From contig CAKQNS010000006.1 in NCBI GenBank assembly GCA_934255455.1, positions 1-36,161 on the forward strand: 36,161 bases of DNA, written 5' to 3'. This document shows positions 1-8,745 of this stretch, one piece after another; position 1 is the stretch's first letter; each line of letters starts with the position of its first letter. Origin of the DNA: an uncultured Alphaproteobacteria bacterium (GTDB taxonomy: Bacteria; Pseudomonadota; Alphaproteobacteria; Rs-D84). Position numbers and translations under genes: made by a program. Under the pieces are notes generated by a model. That model was not told where the DNA came from, ran no database searches, and saw nothing but the letters and a program-made list of their open reading frames with translations.

Positions 1-282
1 GTGTACAATAACGATGTAAATGATTTAGAGGGGGCCGACGAAAAATTCGCCGACCAGCGTCAGAAAAAAATCCTGGCATTTTGGCAAAATGTACTGGATA
101 AGTATGGTGCGCCTAATTCCGGGGCCGACAAATGGATTTCAACCACAAATGCGTACGACCCAATGATGACGGCGTATTATGGTTCGCTGGATTTGGTGGA
201 CAACGGTCGATATGCATCTGATGCGGCATTGAATATTCAACAGGCACGGGAAAATTTCCAATCGAAACCGTATGCATTTTGA
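1..282 (+). CDS. C-terminal end of an unidentified protein (partial)
   Basis: An open frame enters at the left edge and stops with TGA at 280-282. Its first codon here is GTG, but no ribosome binding site can be checked, so this is most likely the tail of a longer gene rather than a 93-residue protein. The product is polar and aromatic-rich (Trp, Tyr, Asn), with no signal peptide, membrane segment or motif I recognise. It runs in the same direction as the polysaccharide operon that begins 120 bases downstream, but a candidate promoter lies between them, so it need not belong to that operon. No function is proposed. Confidence 0.5.
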   Translation: MYNNDVNDLEGADEKFADQRQKKILAFWQNVLDKYGAPNSGADKWISTTNAYDPMMTAYYGSLDLVDNGRYASDAALNIQQARENFQSKPYAF

Positions 283-311
283 TGCGCCGACGCGGTGACG
301 TAACATTTTCA

Positions 312-340
312 TTGCAAATATATTTCATATACACTAACAT
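312..340 (+). promoter_or_regulatory. Candidate sigma-70 promoter of the polysaccharide operon
   Basis: TTGCAA (312-317) and TAACAT (335-340) are separated by 17 bases, each matching four of six consensus positions. This is the best promoter-like pair in the 120-base gap ahead of the first glycosyltransferase gene. The surroundings are AT-rich and other -10-like words (TATACA, TATACT) overlap, so the exact start is uncertain. Confidence 0.35.
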
Positions 341-373
341 ATACTCCAGCGCCCAGGACGCATACCTGTGGTG

Positions 374-395
374 CCTTTGTCTTCAAACGCAAAGG
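374..395 (+). promoter_or_regulatory. Hairpin that could mask the first ribosome binding site of the operon
   Basis: CCTTTG (374-379) is complementary to CAAAGG (390-395). The right arm overlaps the Shine-Dalgarno stretch AAAGGGG (391-397) that lies just before the ATG at 403. Folding would hide the ribosome binding site of the first gene in the operon. This is a six-pair stem only, so its role is conjecture. Confidence 0.35.
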
Positions 396-402
396 GGAAT
401 TT

Positions 403-1566
403 ATGCCACACGCAGGGAAAACTTGCATTACATTTTGTATACCCAATATGATAATCGGCGGTGTCGAAACAGTGTTTGTTCAAACACTGGATAAATTGGC
501 CCGTAATGACGATTTTGAAATAAATGTGTTGATGCATTGCGCCCCATCAGAGCCTATGTTCAACAACTGGTTTGCCACGCATCCGAACATAAAATTGCAT
601 ATTGTAACCCCGCTGGCACGGTTTAATAAAGTTTTGGAACCGTATACCAGCATATTTCCTTTGAAAAACATTCGCCGGTCTGTGTTTAGTTTATACAGGA
701 AATATTGTTGTTTTGTATTAAGACACAGTTCGCTGTTCCGAAACACGGATGTTTTTATTGATTATAAAAATTTTGCTTTTTACAAGGAATTATTACATTG
801 CAAACAGCGCAAAATTGCCTTTTGGCACAGTTCATTTGATTATTTTACACAATATAATCGGATAAAGTACATATCAGAATATGATACATTGGTATGTTTG
901 TCTGACGAATTCAAATCTGATTTTGAAACCTGTTTTCCTGATTACGCAAACAAAGTTGTTCGTATATATAATCCACTGGATATTACATCCATTCGCAAAA
1001 ACAGCACAAAAATTCCGAAAAAATATGGGAAATATTTTTGCAGCGTCGGTCGATTAGATTCTGATAAAGACCCCGCAACCATTCTGCGTGCATTTGAATT
1101 ATTTTACACAAATGAACACCGACCTGATGTGAAGTTGCTTTTGGTGGGGGATGGGGAATTGCGTTCGGATTTGGAAAAGATTGCAAAATCCATGCAATCT
1201 GGCAAACAAATCGTATTCGTTGGTTCTGTTTCGTGTCCATTTGGCTATATGCGCGGTGCAATGGCGCACATTTTATCAAGTTTCGGCGAAGGTTTTGGAA
1301 TGGTTTTGGTCGAAGCGGCAGCGGTAGGTACACTTAATATATCATCACGTTGCAAATCGGCCCCAAGTGAAATTCTGGAAAACGGGGCTGGCGGTATATT
1401 ATTTACCCCCGGCAACGAAATTGAATTGGCCCAGGCGATGTCTGATGTTTACAATAAACGCATTGATATTACCGGCATGAAAGCCCAGGCAACCCGCGGG
1501 TTGGCTCGGTTTCAGTATGACACAATTATTCAGCAAATAACGGAATTATTACGGGGGCACAAATGA
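403..1566 (+). CDS. GT4 family glycosyltransferase
   Basis: A 387-residue GT-B fold glycosyltransferase of family GT4, expected to transfer a nucleotide-activated sugar onto a lipid-linked glycan at the cytoplasmic face of the inner membrane. The N-terminal half has the donor-domain opening GGVETVFVQTL near residue 24. The C-terminal half carries the diagnostic EGFGMVLVEAA motif (EX7E type, about residues 298-308) followed by an SAPSEIL segment. Length is normal for the family. The ATG at 403 is preceded by AAAGGGG. It is the first gene of the contiguous + strand operon and overlaps the next gene by four bases (ATGA), indicating translational coupling. Donor and acceptor cannot be read from sequence. 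Confidence 0.9.
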   Translation: MPHAGKTCITFCIPNMIIGGVETVFVQTLDKLARNDDFEINVLMHCAPSEPMFNNWFATHPNIKLHIVTPLARFNKVLEPYTSIFPLKNIRRSVFSLYRKYCCFVLRHSSLFRNTDVFIDYKNFAFYKELLHCKQRKIAFWHSSFDYFTQYNRIKYISEYDTLVCLSDEFKSDFETCFPDYANKVVRIYNPLDITSIRKNSTKIPKKYGKYFCSVGRLDSDKDPATILRAFELFYTNEHRPDVKLLLVGDGELRSDLEKIAKSMQSGKQIVFVGSVSCPFGYMRGAMAHILSSFGEGFGMVLVEAAAVGTLNISSRCKSAPSEILENGAGGILFTPGNEIELAQAMSDVYNKRIDITGMKAQATRGLARFQYDTIIQQITELLRGHK

Positions 1567-2486
1567 CACCAAAAATATCGGTATTAATGCCTGTATATAA
1601 TTCAGAAAAATATGTTGCGACAGCGATAGAGAGCATTCTGAATCAGACATTTTCTGATTTTGAATTTATCATTATAAACGATGGGTCGACTGATAATACC
1701 GCTAAAATTGTGCGGAAATATGCACGACGCGATTCCCGCATAAAATTCATTGATAACCAAATAAACCAAGGGCTGATTACCATCCTGAACCAAGGGTTGG
1801 ATTTGTGCACCGGCGAATATATCGCCCGCATGGACGGTGATGATATATCCCGCCCAGAACGGTTCAAATTACAGGTTGATTATATGGACGCGCACCCAAA
1901 TGTAGGCGTTGTGGGGGCGTGGGTATCTGCATTCGGCACCAAACAGGATATATATAAATATGCGCCTGTTATAAAATTACTTGATTTGTTGATACATGGT
2001 TGTCGCATATGTCATCCAACTGCGATGATACGAGCATCGGTTTTGCATAATAACAACATTCGTTATTCCAAACGCTATCCATGTGCCGAGGATTTTGCGT
2101 TTTGGATGTCAATTGCACATGTATCTGAGTTGCATAATTTGCAAACCGTTTTGTTAGATTACAGATATCATGCCACAAATGTATCCATTGTTCATCACCA
2201 TCAACAAATAATCAGTACCGAACAAGCCAGATATGATTTATTAGCCAGCATGATAAGTAATGAGTACAATATTGTCAAATTACTGGATTTAACCAAAGAA
2301 TTAAACCAACATTTCTGGTTATTTGGCATTTTGCCTGTTATTCGGCGTAAACAATATTCATTGACAAAAACCAAGTATTATCTGTTTGAAAAAATTCCGT
2401 TATTGCGCGTGCAAAACGGGAAAATCTATCTGTTTGAATTTCTAAAAATAGGTAACTTGCGAATAAAAAAAGCGGAAAAATGGTAA
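1563..2486 (+). CDS. GT2 family glycosyltransferase
   Basis: A 307-residue GT-A fold glycosyltransferase of family GT2. The N-terminus has the typical start ISVLMPVYNSEKYV, then the nucleotide-binding NDGSTDN segment (about residues 39-45) and the metal-binding DxD equivalent MDGDD (about residues 90-94). The C-terminal part is basic, without a clear membrane helix, so the enzyme is probably peripheral. It starts within the stop codon of the preceding GT4 gene and its own stop overlaps the following ketoisomerase gene by seven bases. It should add one sugar during repeat-unit assembly. The sugar specificity is unknown. Confidence 0.9.
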   Translation: MTPKISVLMPVYNSEKYVATAIESILNQTFSDFEFIIINDGSTDNTAKIVRKYARRDSRIKFIDNQINQGLITILNQGLDLCTGEYIARMDGDDISRPERFKLQVDYMDAHPNVGVVGAWVSAFGTKQDIYKYAPVIKLLDLLIHGCRICHPTAMIRASVLHNNNIRYSKRYPCAEDFAFWMSIAHVSELHNLQTVLLDYRYHATNVSIVHHHQQIISTEQARYDLLASMISNEYNIVKLLDLTKELNQHFWLFGILPVIRRKQYSLTKTKYYLFEKIPLLRVQNGKIYLFEFLKIGNLRIKKAEKW

Positions 2487-2881
2487 AGTACGATTTGTTA
2501 TATTTCACAGTTCGCGGTGACCATACCGGCAACCTGGTTGCGTTGGAAAAGGGAACCGATTTCCCGTTTGATATTAAACGGGTCTACTATATTTGGGGTA
2601 CCGATAAAAATGCGATACGTGGTCGGCATGCGCATCGCAAATTGGAACAGGTTATCGTCTGCACATCGGGCAGTTGTGATTTTATTCTGGATAATGGCGT
2701 CGAACGCGCAACGGTACATCTGGATAATCCGGCGGTTGGGTTGCATATAAAATCAAACATTTGGCGTGAATTCACGAATTTTTCACCAGATTGCGTGGTA
2801 ATGGTTCTGGCATCGGAACATTATGACGAGTCGGATTATATTCGCGATTACAATCAATTTTTATCAGAGGTAGCAGAATGA
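2480..2881 (+). CDS. fdtA: dTDP-4-oxo-6-deoxyglucose 3,4-ketoisomerase (FdtA/QdtA type)
   Basis: A 133-residue single-domain cupin of the WxcM-like/FdtA family. These enzymes isomerise dTDP-4-oxo-6-deoxy-D-glucose to the 3-oxo sugar, the substrate for 3-amination. Diagnostic features are the segment with GRHAHRKLEQV (about residues 49-59), which supplies the cupin histidines, and the later tract LHIKSNIWREFTNFS. Length is normal. FdtA (galacto product) and QdtA (gluco product) are too alike to separate by eye, so the symbol is provisional. Its context supports the pathway: the N-acetyltransferase follows at once and the partner aminotransferase lies 6 kb downstream. The dTDP-glucose synthesis genes rmlA and rmlB are not in the window and must lie elsewhere. 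Confidence 0.82.
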   Translation: MVKYDLLYFTVRGDHTGNLVALEKGTDFPFDIKRVYYIWGTDKNAIRGRHAHRKLEQVIVCTSGSCDFILDNGVERATVHLDNPAVGLHIKSNIWREFTNFSPDCVVMVLASEHYDESDYIRDYNQFLSEVAE

Positions 2882-3321
2882 TTCACCCATTAGCAGATGT
2901 ACAGAGTAAAAATATCGGCGAAAACACAAAGATATGGCAATTCTGCGTTGTTTTGCCGAATGCCGTTATTGGCGATAACTGCAATATATGTTCGCATTGC
3001 TTTATCGAAAATGATGTGAAAATTGGCAATAATGTGACGATTAAATGCAATGTCCAAATTTGGGACGGAATGGTCATTGGCGATGATGTTTTTATTGGTG
3101 CCAACGCGACATTTTGTAATGACCGATACCCAAAATCCCACAACCAGAACTGGAAATTGGAACCAGTAATTATTAAACGCGGTGCATCAATTGGTGCAAA
3201 TGCAACAATATTGCCCGGCATCACCATTGGTGAAAATGCAATGATTGGCGCGGGCGCGATTGTGACCAAAGATGTGCCCGATAATGCAAAAGTAATTGGG
3301 TGTCCCGCCAAGGAAAGATAA
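2878..3321 (+). CDS. Left-handed beta-helix N-acetyltransferase (FdtC/QdtC type)
   Basis: A 147-residue acyltransferase built of hexapeptide repeats throughout (IGENTKI, IGDNCNI, IGNNVTI, IGDDVFI, IGANATI, IGENAMI), which form a left-handed beta-helix and act as trimers. Its length and start (MIHPLADVQSKNIGENTKIWQF) match the WbbJ/WxcM-type acetyltransferases that N-acetylate dTDP-3-amino-3,6-dideoxyhexoses using acetyl-CoA. It overlaps the ketoisomerase gene by four bases, the usual pairing in Fuc3NAc and Qui3NAc clusters. The family fit is clear. The exact substrate is inferred from the neighbours. Confidence 0.85.
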   Translation: MIHPLADVQSKNIGENTKIWQFCVVLPNAVIGDNCNICSHCFIENDVKIGNNVTIKCNVQIWDGMVIGDDVFIGANATFCNDRYPKSHNQNWKLEPVIIKRGASIGANATILPGITIGENAMIGAGAIVTKDVPDNAKVIGCPAKER

Positions 3322-3383
3322 CATACGATATGGTCAGATATTTGTCAGACAATATGAAACATATGAAATGTAAGGAGTAAAAT

Positions 3384-4256
3384 ATGAAGGTTGCTGTTAC
3401 TGGTGCAAATGGATATATCGGCAGTCATGTTGTAAATGAATTGTTAAAGCGTGGCCATACTGTTATCGCTACAGATATGGCTGATAATAATATAAACAAA
3501 CAGGCAACTGTTGTGTTGGCAAATATTTTCGAAACAAGTGATGTTTTTCAGTTGCTGGGGTGCCCCGATGCTGTTATTCACATGGCCTGGCGCAATGGAT
3601 TTAACCATAATAACGACAGCCATATTATAGATTTGCCAAAACATTGGGCATTTACAAAACAAATAATAGACGCAAGTTGTAAATCTTTGACCGTTATGGG
3701 GACTATGCACGAAGTTGGTTATCATGTGGGCGAAATAAACGAAAACACCCCGTGTAATCCAATGTCTTTGTACGGAATAAGTAAAAATTCGTTGCGCCAG
3801 ATGTTGCTGACATATTCTGCGGGCAAAGATATATCGCTGAAATGGTTGCGGGCTTTCTATGTGACGGGTGACGATACCAAGAACAAGTCAATATTTGCGA
3901 AAATATTGGAAATGGCGGCTGCGGGTCAAAAAACTTTTCCGTTTACCACGGGCGAAAATCAATATGATTTTACAGATATAAATATTTTGTCGCAATACAT
4001 TGCCGTGGCGGCAACCCAAAATAATACAAGTGGCATAATAAACGTTTGTTCCGGTAATCCAATCGCGTTAAAGGATAAAGTGGAAGAATTTATCAAAAAT
4101 AACAAATTAGATATTAGACCGGAATACGGTGCTTTCCCCAGTCGAAAATACGACTCGCCATGCACATACGGAAACACTGACAAAATAAATAAAATAATGC
4201 AGGCAGACAATATAAAAATGCAACAAATATTAACAGGGGGTAAACAGCGTGAATAA
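3384..4256 (+). CDS. NAD-dependent sugar epimerase/dehydratase (extended SDR)
   Basis: A 290-residue extended short-chain dehydrogenase/reductase acting on nucleotide sugars. The Rossmann motif TGANGYIGSH occupies residues 6-15 and the catalytic YxxxK is in YGISK (about residues 131-135), with the upstream MGTMHEVG segment where the active-site Ser/Thr is expected. It is slightly shorter than typical 310-340-residue epimerases. The gene starts after a 62-base gap with a good Shine-Dalgarno (AAGGAG before the ATG at 3384) and overlaps the next glycosyltransferase by eight bases. It could be a 4-epimerase, a 4-reductase or a dehydratase; sequence inspection alone does not decide. Confidence 0.85.
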   Translation: MKVAVTGANGYIGSHVVNELLKRGHTVIATDMADNNINKQATVVLANIFETSDVFQLLGCPDAVIHMAWRNGFNHNNDSHIIDLPKHWAFTKQIIDASCKSLTVMGTMHEVGYHVGEINENTPCNPMSLYGISKNSLRQMLLTYSAGKDISLKWLRAFYVTGDDTKNKSIFAKILEMAAAGQKTFPFTTGENQYDFTDINILSQYIAVAATQNNTSGIINVCSGNPIALKDKVEEFIKNNKLDIRPEYGAFPSRKYDSPCTYGNTDKINKIMQADNIKMQQILTGGKQRE

Positions 4257-5196
4257 AAACCCACTTATATCGATTGTAGTTCCAATATACAACGGCGAAA
4301 AATATATACCAGATTTGTTAAATTGTTTGACGCACCAAACGTATAAAAATTTTGAGGTTTTATTGATTGATGATATGTCAACTGATAATTCTGTTAAAAT
4401 TATATCGGAATACGTCGCAAATGATTCTCGTTTCAAATTATATTGTCGAACAACCAAAGGCGGCACGGCGGTCGCAGGTCAAGAATACGCAATGCCATTA
4501 TGCACAGGCGATTATTATTTTTTTATGTCACAAGATGATTTTATGGACCCAGATTTATTAGAAAAATGCATTTCACGTGCCATAAAAACTAACGCCGATA
4601 TCGTTATGCCCAATATGGTTTTGTACTATGAAGGTAAAAATAACCCCAAGGCTTTGGATTATCCATTAAATGGCGACTACGAGACATTTTTGGATGCAAA
4701 AACGGCATTTTGCCTCAGTCTGGATTGGCGCGTTCACGGCTTTGTATTGCGCAAAATGGATTTAGTTAAACGCATTGGATATCACGCGACATACTATAAC
4801 AGTTGTGAATATGCCGGGCGAAAAATGTTTTTATACGCAAACAAAATCGCATTTGTTGATACAAATTTCTATTATCGCCAGGATAATCCTGATGCAATTA
4901 CGAAAACAATAAAATGGTTTACTGTTGATATATTGACCACAGATTTAATGTTAGTTGATTTGGCAATAAAACACAAATGTCCACGTTCAATCATTCGTGA
5001 ACGAATTCGTGTGTTGCGCCGCGCACTGTGTGGTTGGACGAAACAAATAGACAACCCTGCTTTTACCAGCACCCAAAAGAAATATATCCAGACGGCATGC
5101 CGCAATGCATTCTGTAAATTGATGAAATTATCATTGCAATGGCAGGTTTTTAATCGTCCAATAAAATTTATTATCAGGGGAATAAAATGCATATAA
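4249..5196 (+). CDS. GT2 family glycosyltransferase
   Basis: A 315-residue GT-A glycosyltransferase. The N-terminus reads ISIVVPIYNGEKYI, followed by IDDMSTDNS (about residues 40-48) for nucleotide binding and SQDDFMD (about residues 90-96) as the DxD-like metal site. The C-terminal third is basic and contains a short hydrophobic end. The start overlaps the upstream SDR gene and the end overlaps the downstream GT10 gene by ten bases, so it sits fully inside the operon. It probably adds one residue of the repeat unit. Donor sugar is unknown. Confidence 0.9.
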   Translation: MNKNPLISIVVPIYNGEKYIPDLLNCLTHQTYKNFEVLLIDDMSTDNSVKIISEYVANDSRFKLYCRTTKGGTAVAGQEYAMPLCTGDYYFFMSQDDFMDPDLLEKCISRAIKTNADIVMPNMVLYYEGKNNPKALDYPLNGDYETFLDAKTAFCLSLDWRVHGFVLRKMDLVKRIGYHATYYNSCEYAGRKMFLYANKIAFVDTNFYYRQDNPDAITKTIKWFTVDILTTDLMLVDLAIKHKCPRSIIRERIRVLRRALCGWTKQIDNPAFTSTQKKYIQTACRNAFCKLMKLSLQWQVFNRPIKFIIRGIKCI

Positions 5197-6170
5197 ATTT
5201 TTTCAAACATCATAAACATAATGATATTATTCAAACATCATATGGACCAGTGTATTTGCCATCATATAATCGCAGCACACCAATAACACAGGGCAAACCT
5301 GAGATTTATAATGCGACCGGCGATCTGATGGACATATTTTTTATACGCGATGTGCATTTTGCACATAATCCATATTATATGCCAAACCCACCGACAAAAT
5401 TTTTATGGGACAGATTTAATATCGGTCTGGACACCCACTTTTATTCGCATAATGCAATGTTGGAAACGATGGGGAATCCGAAACATCGTTATGGTTTGTT
5501 GATTGAATCACGTGCAATCGTCCCAAACGACTATATGATATTTGATAAAAATCCCAGTTTATACAAAGAGTTTGATGCAATATTTACATACGATGCGGAT
5601 ATTCTGGAAAAAATACCAAATGCAAAATTTTTGCCGTCTTGTGCAGAACCGTGGTACGGGTCAAATGGTCGTGGAACCATAAATCCAGATGCATATAATC
5701 ATAAAACAAAAAATGTATCTATTTTATCTTCGGATAAAACATCGTGCGATTTGCATTTGTTCAGACTGAATTTGGCGCGGCGCTGTCGTGATGAAAATTT
5801 GTGCGATACATTTGGAACTTTTGATGGTGGTGCACCGGTGAATATTGCGGATACACTTGCCAAATACAGATATTCAATCGTGATTGAAAACGATATCAGT
5901 CCGTACTTTTTCACGGAACGTATAACAAACTGTTTTCTGTCTATGACCGTTCCGATTTATTGTGGGGCAACGGAAATTGGTAAATTCTTTAATACGGACG
6001 GAATTATTTGTATTAAGCCAGGTGACGATATTGCCAAAATATTAAAACAATGTACCAAATATGATTATGAGCAAAGAATACCGGCAATATTGGATAATTT
6101 TGAACGCGTACATAAATATATGAATATATGGGATTTAATGTATAACCAATACGTAAAGGGCAGAAAATGA
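5187..6170 (+). CDS. GT10 family (alpha-1,3-fucosyltransferase type) glycosyltransferase
   Basis: A 327-residue protein with the signature of glycosyltransferase family 10 in its C-terminal half: YRYSIVIENDISPYFFTERITNC (about residues 229-251) followed by the PIYCGA segment. In GT10 enzymes this tract binds GDP-fucose. The N-terminal half is divergent. Known GT10 members transfer fucose in alpha-1,3 or alpha-1,4 linkage, and in gut and gastric bacteria they can build Lewis-type host-like glycans. Here the donor could instead be another deoxysugar made by this cluster. Length is normal. It overlaps the genes on both sides by ten and four bases. Family assignment is good, donor is open. Confidence 0.8.
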   Translation: MHINFFKHHKHNDIIQTSYGPVYLPSYNRSTPITQGKPEIYNATGDLMDIFFIRDVHFAHNPYYMPNPPTKFLWDRFNIGLDTHFYSHNAMLETMGNPKHRYGLLIESRAIVPNDYMIFDKNPSLYKEFDAIFTYDADILEKIPNAKFLPSCAEPWYGSNGRGTINPDAYNHKTKNVSILSSDKTSCDLHLFRLNLARRCRDENLCDTFGTFDGGAPVNIADTLAKYRYSIVIENDISPYFFTERITNCFLSMTVPIYCGATEIGKFFNTDGIICIKPGDDIAKILKQCTKYDYEQRIPAILDNFERVHKYMNIWDLMYNQYVKGRK

Positions 6171-6820
6171 AAATATTAGAAAAACAAATTTCAGCAACGG
6201 GGAAACGCGCACATATAATGTTGTTTGGAATAAAAATTGCCAGTTATAACATAAAGAATAATACCAATGTCCATGGCATTGGTAATATAGTCCAAATACC
6301 AAAAAATTCAAATATAACAGTTCATATTTATGGCGATAATAACAAGGTTGTTGTAGAAGATGGTATATACCACCCTGCTTTTGCAATATACATCGGTGTT
6401 GCTGGCGAATTAAATACTAATAATTGTACGGTACATATTGGGAAAAATTTGAGTGCTGGTAGTGGATTTGTCAGAATTTGCGAAGACGGCACAATATTTG
6501 AAATTGGCGACGACTGTATGTTCAGTGAAAATATTTCAATCTGGGCTTCGGATACTCACACAATATTGCATGACGGCAAATGTTCAAATGTTGGAAAATA
6601 TATAAAACTGGGCAATCATGTGTGGCTGGGGTATGGTGTCACGGTCTTGAAAAACACCCGTATTGCTGACAACTGTATCGTTGGTACTCAATCTGTTGTC
6701 GCGGGGCAATTTAATACATCTGGTTCCGTTATTGCTGGTAACCCTGCCCGTGTGGTAAAAACTGGTGTTAATTGGAATCGCCTGCGTCCCAATCAATTTT
6801 TACAAGGAGAAAATCAATGA
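6167..6820 (+). CDS. Left-handed beta-helix acyltransferase
   Basis: A 217-residue hexapeptide-repeat acyltransferase. The N-terminal 90 residues are a diverged beta-rich section with imperfect repeats; the C-terminal part has the classic IGDDCMFSENISIWASDTH active-site loop (about residues 109-127, with the His that acts as base), then LGNHVWLGYGVTVLKN and the closing VIAGNPARVVK. It would acetylate a sugar of the glycan or its precursor in the cytoplasm. The stop overlaps the start of the FkbH-like gene (ATGA at 6817-6820). Substrate is not predictable. Confidence 0.85.
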   Translation: MKILEKQISATGKRAHIMLFGIKIASYNIKNNTNVHGIGNIVQIPKNSNITVHIYGDNNKVVVEDGIYHPAFAIYIGVAGELNTNNCTVHIGKNLSAGSGFVRICEDGTIFEIGDDCMFSENISIWASDTHTILHDGKCSNVGKYIKLGNHVWLGYGVTVLKNTRIADNCIVGTQSVVAGQFNTSGSVIAGNPARVVKTGVNWNRLRPNQFLQGENQ

Positions 6821-8745
6821 TAAATTTGAATGAAATTAAATTAGTAATTTGGGATTTAGATGAAACTTTTTGGACAGGGACTTTATCTGAAAATGGAACG
6901 ACACCGATACAGCGAAATATTAATTTGGTCAAGGATTTAACAAATCGTGGCATAGTAAATTCTATATGTTCCAAAAACGATTATGCGACAACAATCGCAG
7001 AATTAAACAAACCAGAATATCAAAATGTATTGGAATATTTTGTTTTCCCGTCAATTGATTGGTCGCCAAAAGGGAACAGAATAAAACAATTGATTTCTGA
7101 TATGAATTTGCGCCCCCAAAATGTTTTGTTTATTGATGACAACATTGGCAATTTGAACGAGGCAATATTCTATTGTCCGGAAATCAAGGCATCTTTGCCC
7201 GACATTATAAATGAATTGGTTAAAAATTGCGCTGTATTGGGCAAAGATGACACAAAACATTCCAGACTAAAACAATATAAATTATTAGAAATTAAGCAGG
7301 CAGAAAGTCAAAAATTTTCATCAAATGATGAATTTTTGAAAAGCAGCGAAATAACAATAAATATTTGCAGTGATTGTGCCGAAAATTCTGATCGTATTTT
7401 AGAATTAATAAATCGATCTAATCAAATGAACTATACAAAAATTCGACTAGAAAAATCGGCTCTGAACGATTTGCTGTCAAATAGCTCATTTGAAAACAGA
7501 TATATTACTATGCGTGATAAATTCGGTGATTATGGCATAATTGGTTTTTATTCATTGAATACGCGTACGAGACATCTAGAACACTTTTTGTTTTCATGTC
7601 GGATTCTGGGGGTGGGGGTTGACCAGTATATTTATCAAAAACTGGATTTCCCATCGTTGAACATAATTGGTAATGTTTCCAACAAACTGGTTCGTGAACA
7701 CACCGTCGATTGGATTCAAGAATCAAATGAACGCTGTTCAACCGACAATAAATTGATGGCACAAAACCAATACAACATTTTATTCAAAGGCCCATGTGAT
7801 TTGGAAAGTGTTATACCATATCTGAATGCATCAAACATAGACACTGAATTTATACACACTAATCCAAATGAACCGACAACTGTTGCACAACAGTGCTTTA
7901 CCCACATTGTGGAATCACACAAATTTCCAAAAAAATACTGTGACGAAATACTAAAACAAGTACCTGTTTTAAGCAGTATGGATTTTGACACTAACATGTT
8001 CACAAAAGATTATGATTTTGTGTTTTTATCCACATTACTAGAAGGTCAAATTGCCTTATATAAACATAAAAAAGATGGCTATTATATATGCTATGGCAAT
8101 ACAAATTATCCATTTACAGATTCTAAAAGCTGGAAACACCTGCTGAACAAGGAACAAAATTATGAAGTATATTTCACAAAAGAATTATTAAAAGAATTAT
8201 CGATGAATTTTGAATATATTGGACTGCCAAGCCCAGAAAATGTATTGGAAAATGTTATCTATATACGTCAACATTTGCCTAATAAAACAAAATTATTTCT
8301 AATCTTAGGTTCTGAGACCGATTGCAATCACGCAACTACTCCAGGATTGGAAAACGCCGCCCAATCATATCGCGCGATAAATAAATTATTAAAAGACAAA
8401 TTATCTGGGTATGACAATATCGGATTTGTTGATATAAATGATTTTATTACCTCGCAAAACGATTTCACTGATTGTATCAATCATTATGTCCGCAACGTTT
8501 ATTTCAAAATGGCAAATTACATAAATAATATCATAAATGTCGGCTGGTCATCCGATTACCTACAAAAAAATAAAAAACGGTTGGCATTATTAAAACGGAG
8601 ATGTGTTGTTACGCACATAAAATTAATATTTTCGTTCAAAAGACGCGCACATTATAACAAAAAAATATATGATATAAACAAGGAAATAACTGATTTAACC
8701 GAGATTATGAAACTTTATAATTTAAAGGACAGCAAAAATGATTAA
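6817..8745 (+). CDS. FkbH-like HAD-IIIC protein with extra C-terminal SGNH-like domain
   Basis: A 642-residue multidomain protein. I start it at ATG 6817 because AAGGAGA lies seven bases upstream and the ATG overlaps the previous stop. Residues 1-150 are an FkbH-type HAD domain: DLDET at 13-17, CSKND around 51-55 and FIDDN near 106. Residues about 150-310 look like the acyltransferase-like section of FkbH proteins. The last third is unlike ordinary FkbH: it contains ILGSETDCNH and ends in a conserved-looking DINDF...NHYVRNVYFKMA stretch that resembles the final block of SGNH-type esterases. In FkbH systems the HAD domain loads a glyceryl or acyl group onto a carrier; in polysaccharide clusters it may decorate a sugar. 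It overlaps the next gene by eight bases. Confidence 0.7.
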   Translation: MINLNEIKLVIWDLDETFWTGTLSENGTTPIQRNINLVKDLTNRGIVNSICSKNDYATTIAELNKPEYQNVLEYFVFPSIDWSPKGNRIKQLISDMNLRPQNVLFIDDNIGNLNEAIFYCPEIKASLPDIINELVKNCAVLGKDDTKHSRLKQYKLLEIKQAESQKFSSNDEFLKSSEITINICSDCAENSDRILELINRSNQMNYTKIRLEKSALNDLLSNSSFENRYITMRDKFGDYGIIGFYSLNTRTRHLEHFLFSCRILGVGVDQYIYQKLDFPSLNIIGNVSNKLVREHTVDWIQESNERCSTDNKLMAQNQYNILFKGPCDLESVIPYLNASNIDTEFIHTNPNEPTTVAQQCFTHIVESHKFPKKYCDEILKQVPVLSSMDFDTNMFTKDYDFVFLSTLLEGQIALYKHKKDGYYICYGNTNYPFTDSKSWKHLLNKEQNYEVYFTKELLKELSMNFEYIGLPSPENVLENVIYIRQHLPNKTKLFLILGSETDCNHATTPGLENAAQSYRAINKLLKDKLSGYDNIGFVDINDFITSQNDFTDCINHYVRNVYFKMANYINNIINVGWSSDYLQKNKKRLALLKRRCVVTHIKLIFSFKRRAHYNKKIYDINKEITDLTEIMKLYNLKDSKND

